Source: an uncultured Faecalibacterium sp.
GTDB taxonomy: Bacteria > Bacillota > Clostridia > Oscillospirales > Ruminococcaceae
Reading direction: 5' to 3'
DNA: 19,472 nucleotides
Assembly (NCBI GenBank): GCA_900765105.1
Contig: CAAFQM010000136.1
Span: 1-19,472 of the forward strand
Shown here piece by piece: positions 15,719 to 19,472 of the stretch (positions are counted from its first letter, which is position 1; each line of letters begins with the position of its first letter). The position numbers and the translations under genes are program-made. A model generated the notes under the pieces. It did not search any database, was not told the DNA's origin, and worked only from the letters and a program-made list of their open reading frames with translations.

Positions 15719-17185
15719 ATGGCTATCATCAGCTTCACAAACTACAAGCGGGGCCAGACCACCGGATGCATGAGCGCCGTGGTGCGGTATACCATGCAGG
15801 ATAAAAAGACCGAGTTCGAGGGGCAGCAGTTGGTCACAGGTATCAACTGTCAGCCGGAATCTGTCTACGCGGATTTCATGACCACCAAGCGGCTCTACCA
15901 CAAGACGGACGGTGTACTGTTCTATCACATGGTACAGAGCTTCCCGAAAGGCGAAGCAGTCGACCCGGTCACCGCTCACGCGGCCGCGCTGAAGCTGGCC
16001 GAGTACTATGAGGGATACGAAGTTCTGGTCTGCACCCACACAGACCGTGAGCACATCCATTCCCACTTCCTCATCAACTCGGTCAATTTCGATACCGGAC
16101 GGAAACTGCATATCGCAAAGGAGCAGCTCCAGGAACTGCGGCAACGCAACGACATGGTCTGCAAGGAGTTTTCACTTCCTGTATTTCAACCCAGGGAACA
16201 AAAGCAGAAAACAAAGACTATGACCATCGGAGAGTATCACACGGCGGCCCGCGGTCAGAGCAAGAAGCTGCAGCTCATGAATATCATCAATGACTGTATG
16301 CGCCACGCTTCCAACCGCGAGGAGTTCATTGCGCTGATGGAGAGCGAGGGCTACAAGGTTCGCTGGGAAAAGTCCCGAAAGAATATCACCTATACCACGC
16401 CGAGTGGCTGGCAGTGTCGGGACCGTTTGCTGTTCGGTGACAAATATCTAAAGGAGAACATGGAATATGAATTCAGGATCAGAGAAGAAATTATCTATGG
16501 ACGAGCTCATGGCCCTGAACCGGCCCGAGCCTTCACCGCAGCCGACAGCGCAGGAGTCGAGTTCACCGATCACGCCCATTGTCATCCAGTGTCCGCTGCC
16601 GGAGGCTCTGACGATGCTGACACAGAAGACAGAATCCATCGGGTGGGAAGTGCGTGGAATGCGGGAGTATCTTCCGAACCTGAGATCACACACAGACCTG
16701 ACAGCGGTGCAGAACAGCATGGCGGAGATCCAGAAATCGTTGACGGAGATGACCACTCTGCTGGAACAGGCTGGGAAGAAGAAAGAAAAGCATTCCTGCA
16801 AATGGCTGGACTGGCTTCCGGACTTCGACCTGATCGTAGTGGCCAAATGGATCGTACTGGTACTGCTCATCGTGGCGGCACTGCTGGGGATGGGGTATGG
16901 CACAGCGACAGTGGTCAGCAACATCCGCAACCTGTTTCTATGAAGCCGCTCCACGCTGGACTGTATGGTCTGGCGGTAACTGGAGCGTTACTGGATGATG
17001 GTAACGAAGATGTCGAGGAACGTTACCGCCGTATCCAGGCAGAACAGGAAGCCAAAAATATCGGCGCTGTCATCGGACTGGTGGCCGGCGTAGCCATGGT
17101 GCTCACACAGGATGAGCAATCATCTACAGAACAGCAGTGGACCGAAGATCAGCAGGCAGAACAAACACAGCAGCAGACCATGTAA
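15719..17185 (+). CDS. MOBP-type relaxase/mobilisation nuclease
   Basis: The relaxase nicks one strand at the transfer origin and pilots it into a recipient, using a conjugation system from elsewhere, since no type IV secretion genes are visible. The product is 488 residues. The nuclease domain spans about 1-250: the likely nicking Tyr is Y24 (VVRYTMQ), H70 lies in YHMVQSF, and the metal triad H112/H114/H116 is in EHIHSHFLINSVNFDTG. After about residue 255 the protein becomes compositionally biased (Gly, Asp, Ser, Ala), then ends in a helical, Glu/Gln-rich tail with a hydrophobic stretch (IGAVIGLVAGVAMVL). That middle part overlaps a second ORF in another frame (16467-16943). An internal ATG at 16940 could also start the last 81 residues as a separate protein. 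Confidence 0.88.
   Translation: MAIISFTNYKRGQTTGCMSAVVRYTMQDKKTEFEGQQLVTGINCQPESVYADFMTTKRLYHKTDGVLFYHMVQSFPKGEAVDPVTAHAAALKLAEYYEGYEVLVCTHTDREHIHSHFLINSVNFDTGRKLHIAKEQLQELRQRNDMVCKEFSLPVFQPREQKQKTKTMTIGEYHTAARGQSKKLQLMNIINDCMRHASNREEFIALMESEGYKVRWEKSRKNITYTTPSGWQCRDRLLFGDKYLKENMEYEFRIREEIIYGRAHGPEPARAFTAADSAGVEFTDHAHCHPVSAAGGSDDADTEDRIHRVGSAWNAGVSSEPEITHRPDSGAEQHGGDPEIVDGDDHSAGTGWEEERKAFLQMAGLASGLRPDRSGQMDRTGTAHRGGTAGDGVWHSDSGQQHPQPVSMKPLHAGLYGLAVTGALLDDGNEDVEERYRRIQAEQEAKNIGAVIGLVAGVAMVLTQDEQSSTEQQWTEDQQAEQTQQQTM
16467..16943 (+). CDS. Overprinted membrane protein ORF nested in the relaxase gene
   Basis: A 158-codon ORF lies entirely inside the relaxase gene in the +1 frame. The start ATG has AAGGAG ten bases upstream. 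Its stop TGA overlaps an ATG of the relaxase frame (ATGA at 16940). The product looks like a real protein: a polar Pro/Ser-rich N-terminus, a coiled-coil-like segment at about 75-102 (VQNSMAEIQKSLTEMTTLLE), a basic patch (GKKKEKHSCKW), and one strong membrane span at about 122-143 (LIVVAKWIVLVLLIVAALLG). By contrast, the relaxase frame over this stretch has the biased composition often seen in overprinted DNA. No family is recognised. It could anchor the relaxosome or couple to a secretion channel; that is inference. Confidence 0.55.
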   Translation: MNSGSEKKLSMDELMALNRPEPSPQPTAQESSSPITPIVIQCPLPEALTMLTQKTESIGWEVRGMREYLPNLRSHTDLTAVQNSMAEIQKSLTEMTTLLEQAGKKKEKHSCKWLDWLPDFDLIVVAKWIVLVLLIVAALLGMGYGTATVVSNIRNLFL

Positions 17186-17200
17186 CGGTCTGCTATTTTT
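17172..17200 (+). terminator. Intrinsic terminator at the relaxase stop
   Basis: AGCAGACC (17172-17179) pairs with GGTCTGCT (17187-17194), followed by ATTTTTG. The relaxase stop codon lies in the loop. It should separate the mobilisation operon from the 88-aa gene and recombinase. Confidence 0.8.
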
Positions 17201-17235
17201 GTTGCCTGACTGTAGCGTCGGGGGAAAGGAACGAT

Positions 17236-17502
17236 ATGGCGTATAAATTCAAATACAATGAGCGTCCCCGCTCCTACAGTGAAGAAAAGCATGGAGATGA
17301 GGATATTCCCTCTGCCAAGGCAGTGCGGGATACCGCAGTGGAAGAAAGGGACGACAAGATTATAAAAAGCCGCCGACAGCATGTATGCGGCAGAGAGTAC
17401 ATTGTGTTCGCGGAATTCAGTTTCGGAGGAACGCAATCTACGGTCGATCTTATGAAACAGGTCATCGACCTGGAGCAGGACGCAAAAAATATTTCCGCCT
17501 GA
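17236..17502 (+). CDS. Small element protein of unknown function (88 aa)
   Basis: The start is the ATG at 17236, after GGAAAGGAACGAT; the longer frame upstream runs through the relaxase terminator and is unlikely. The 88-residue product starts with a charged, probably disordered stretch (MAYKFKYNERPRSYSEEKHG). It ends in a compact domain (REYIVFAEFSFGGTQSTVDL, then MKQVIDLEQDAKN). Its position directly before a large serine recombinase resembles the small TnpW or excisionase-type genes of clostridial transposons, but I see no sequence proof of that role. It lies between two hairpin terminators. Confidence 0.65.
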   Translation: MAYKFKYNERPRSYSEEKHGDEDIPSAKAVRDTAVEERDDKIIKSRRQHVCGREYIVFAEFSFGGTQSTVDLMKQVIDLEQDAKNISA

Positions 17503-17525
17503 AAAACAGGTTCGCATAGACAAAC

Positions 17526-17570
17526 AAACCGATTGAGGGTATTGTATGGTTGCAATCTCTCAATCGGTTT
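17526..17570 (+). terminator. Hairpin between the 88-aa gene and the recombinase
   Basis: AAACCGATTGAG (17526-17537) pairs perfectly with CTCAATCGGTTT (17559-17570). The A and T tracts let it act in either direction. It terminates the 88-aa gene or attenuates the recombinase. Its right arm, extended, is the inverse copy of 5618-5632. Confidence 0.7.
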
Positions 17571-17593
17571 GGCGTTTTATGAAGGAGGTCAAT

Positions 17594-19270
17594 ATGTTAC
17601 AGCCAAACCAAAAGATCACGGCGCTCTATTGCCGTCTGTCCCGAGATGATAATCTGGAGGGCGACTCCAACAGTATCCAGAACCAAAAACTTATCCTGCA
17701 AAAGTACGCCGATGAGAATGGGTTCCAGAACACCAGATTTTATGTGGACGATGGCTATTCCGGCACGAATTTCAATCGCCCAGCCTTTGAACAGATGATG
17801 GATGACATGAGCAACGGCGACATCGCCGTCATCATCACAAAGGATCTTTCCCGCCTTGGAAGAAACCAACTGCACACCGGTCTTTATATCGAGGAGATAT
17901 TCCCTTCCAATGATGTGCGCTACATCGCTGTCAACGACAATGTTGACACCAAGTATGAAAACAGCAACGAGCTGATGCCTTTCAAGAATTTGTTCAATGA
18001 GTGGCACGTGCGGGACTGCAGCCGCAAGGTGCGGAATGTAGTGAACGCCAAGGCACAGCGGGGAATCCGGGTGGGGACACGAGCTCCTTACGGCTACCGC
18101 AAGGGTGCAACCAAGGACTCTCCTCTGTTGGTGGATGAGGAGGCGGCGGCTGTCGTCAAACGCATCTTCGCCATGTGCGCCGGCGGAATGGGACCAGCCC
18201 AGATTGCAAAGCAGCTCAAGAAAGAATGCATCTACAGTCCATCCATGTACGCCTATACGAAATTCGGCACATCCCATTCCGGGCTGAATGCAGAGCGGCC
18301 CTACAACTGGACTGGCGACATGGTGGCGGATATGCTTCAGAACATGGTCTACCTTGGGCACACGGTCAACCTTCGCTACAGCACCAAGTCCTACAAGGAC
18401 AAAAAACGATGTGAACGCCCCAAATCAGAGTGGCTTATCTTTGAGAATACTCATGAAGAGCTGGTGGATCAGGAAACCTGGGATATCGTACAGGAGGTGC
18501 GATCTCATAAGCGCCGCCGCACGAATATGGATGAGCAGAATATGTTCTCTGGATTGGTGTATTGTGCGGACTGCAGTAAGCCCATGGTATTGCACCGGGC
18601 GCACACCATGAAGCCGGAACAGAATCATTTCACCTGCCGCACCTACAAGAAGGACGGGGCAGAAGTGTGTAGCGCTCACTATATCCGGGAAGTGGCACTG
18701 AAGGAAATCGTGCTGGAAACAATCCGCAGAGCCACAGAGTTTGCCAGGAGCGACCCGGAGCGGTTCGCCGCATATATTCAGCAAAAGCAATCTACTGAGG
18801 TGGCAAAGGAGATCCGGGGGTTGGAACGGGAATTGTCCACGATGCGGAAACGGGATGGCGAACTGGATGTAGTGTTCAAGCGGATGTATGAGGACAGCGC
18901 CTTGGGACGGGTGAGCAATGAGCAGTTCCGTTTGCTGTCTGAGGCATACTCCAAGGAGAAAGCGCAGCTGGCTGAAGCCATCCCTGCCACGGAGGAGCGC
19001 CTGGAGAAACTACGCAGTAGCATGGCCAACGCCAAGAACTTCATCGCCAAGGCCAGAAAGTTCACCGACATGACGGAACTGACCCCGGAACTGCTCCGCA
19101 CCTTTGTGGCGAAAATCATCGTGTATGAGAAAGAGGTCAAATACTCCAAGCACGCACCGCAGAAGATCCACATCTGTTTTCGGGACTTCAATCTCAACGA
19201 GACAGACGATATGCTTCTATGCGGAGAGACAACAGAAAAGGCAGACAGTACAATTGCACTGCCTGCCTAA
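17594..19270 (+). CDS. Large serine recombinase (TndX/TnpX-like site-specific integrase)
   Basis: This enzyme integrates and excises the element through a Ser-DNA intermediate. The start chosen is the ATG at 17594, with GGAGG about six bases upstream; the upstream ATG at 17546 lies inside the hairpin. This gives 558 residues. The catalytic domain opens ITALYCRLSRDD with S16 as nucleophile, then GYSGTNFNRPAF and the KDLSRLGRN arginine motif. The recombinase domain follows (GTRAPYGYRKG; VYLGHTVNLRY), then a zinc ribbon (YCADCSKPM ... FTCRTYKKDG ... CSAHYI), a long coiled coil, and a terminal DNA-binding part (LLRTFVAKIIVYEK). It is similar in build to TndX of Tn5397. It is the last element gene before spo0A, so an attachment site should lie close to its 3' end. 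Confidence 0.93.
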   Translation: MLQPNQKITALYCRLSRDDNLEGDSNSIQNQKLILQKYADENGFQNTRFYVDDGYSGTNFNRPAFEQMMDDMSNGDIAVIITKDLSRLGRNQLHTGLYIEEIFPSNDVRYIAVNDNVDTKYENSNELMPFKNLFNEWHVRDCSRKVRNVVNAKAQRGIRVGTRAPYGYRKGATKDSPLLVDEEAAAVVKRIFAMCAGGMGPAQIAKQLKKECIYSPSMYAYTKFGTSHSGLNAERPYNWTGDMVADMLQNMVYLGHTVNLRYSTKSYKDKKRCERPKSEWLIFENTHEELVDQETWDIVQEVRSHKRRRTNMDEQNMFSGLVYCADCSKPMVLHRAHTMKPEQNHFTCRTYKKDGAEVCSAHYIREVALKEIVLETIRRATEFARSDPERFAAYIQQKQSTEVAKEIRGLERELSTMRKRDGELDVVFKRMYEDSALGRVSNEQFRLLSEAYSKEKAQLAEAIPATEERLEKLRSSMANAKNFIAKARKFTDMTELTPELLRTFVAKIIVYEKEVKYSKHAPQKIHICFRDFNLNETDDMLLCGETTEKADSTIALPA

Positions 19271-19309
19271 TCCGAGGACACGCTTCAAGGTACCCCTATC
19301 AGGAGTAGC

Positions 19310-19324
19310 GGAAGGCGTCCTTCC
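19310..19324 (+). terminator. Short terminator hairpin after the recombinase
   Basis: GGAAGG-CGT-CCTTCC followed by CTTTTATA, in the 67-base convergent gap between the recombinase and spo0A stops. The stem is short; it may serve the recombinase transcript. Confidence 0.55.
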
Positions 19325-19337
19325 CTTTTATACACTT

Positions 19338-19472
19338 TCACATTTCCTGGGCCTGTAATTGGAGACGATCGGCGATCATGGCAATGAATTCGGAGTTTGT
19401 GGGCTTGCCCTTCGCGGAATTCACCGTATAGCCAAAGTATTTCTGCAGCGTTTCCAGGTCGCCGCGGTCCCA
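19338..19472 (-). CDS. spo0A: Spo0A C-terminal end (sporulation master regulator), N-terminus off the window
   Basis: The last 44 codons of a minus-strand gene enter from the right edge and stop with TGA at 19338-19340. The peptide contains WDRGDLETLQKYFGYTV and KPTNSEFIAMIADRLQLQ. The block FGYTV...KPTNSEFIAM.AD.L.L is the end of the Spo0A DNA-binding domain as I remember it from Bacillus and Clostridia. Spo0A is the phosphorelay response regulator that commits the cell to sporulation, so the host lineage is endospore-forming. The final residues (QAQEM) follow the conserved part directly, and tail sequences vary between species. The gene converges on the recombinase, leaving open whether the element inserted at its 3' end. 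Confidence 0.88.
   Translation of the reverse strand, partial: WDRGDLETLQKYFGYTVNSAKGKPTNSEFIAMIADRLQLQAQEM

Noticed and set aside
16448..16954. 168-codon minus-strand ORF opposite the relaxase 3' half
   Set aside because: It is antisense to two plus-strand frames, lies inside a plus-strand operon and shows no start signal or domain.
15719..17185. Self-transmissible conjugative element
   Set aside because: A relaxase and MobC are present but no coupling protein or type IV secretion genes are in the window, so only mobilisation in trans can be supported.
17597..18361. 254-codon minus-strand ORF opposite the serine recombinase
   Set aside because: It is a shadow of the catalytic domain; composition and lack of start signals argue against a gene.

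Overview
The window looks like a GC-rich, spore-forming, gut-type clostridium (Oscillospiraceae/Ruminococcaceae-like). The evidence is the C-terminus of the sporulation regulator Spo0A at the right edge, an AsnS and Clostridia-style mobilisation genes. The assignment is by gene content and remembered families, not by a database search.

Left part (1-4035). A winged-helix regulator-like gene on the minus strand runs off the left edge. It is followed by a 320-base non-coding stretch with nested short hairpins. Next is a complete but decayed IS66-family insertion (1371-3968) with matching ends and a perfect 8-bp target duplication (CTTTTACC). Its tnpA is intact, tnpB carries an in-frame TGA, and tnpC carries a frameshift and an in-frame TAG. 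Next comes asnS (minus) with a clean promoter and terminator.

Middle (5600-13906, all minus). A compact VanG-type D-Ala-D-Ser vancomycin resistance cluster reads, in transcription order, vanR - vanS - ligase - vanXY - vanT. VanS/VanR sense and regulate, VanT makes D-Ser, the ligase makes D-Ala-D-Ser, and VanXY removes D-Ala-ending precursors. No vanU, vanY or vanW is present. Between vanS and the ligase lies an intrinsic-terminator-like hairpin overlapped by a 19-codon ORF whose stop codon falls in the ligase ribosome binding site, a possible attenuator. Upstream of vanR, on the same strand, are a sigma-70-like gene and a DUF6076-like zinc protein that overlap each other.

Right part (14063-19270, all plus). 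This is a mobilisation and integration module: a RepA-like AAA ATPase, a 71-aa Cys/His protein, a MobC-like protein, a MOBP-type relaxase with a second open reading frame nested in its 3' half, an 88-aa protein, and a large serine recombinase. The recombinase gene ends 67 bases from the stop codon of a convergent spo0A. The simplest reading is a mobilisable vancomycin-resistance element inserted beside or into the 3' end of spo0A. Its left boundary is not resolved; it could be near 5435-5760, between vanT and asnS, or outside the window.
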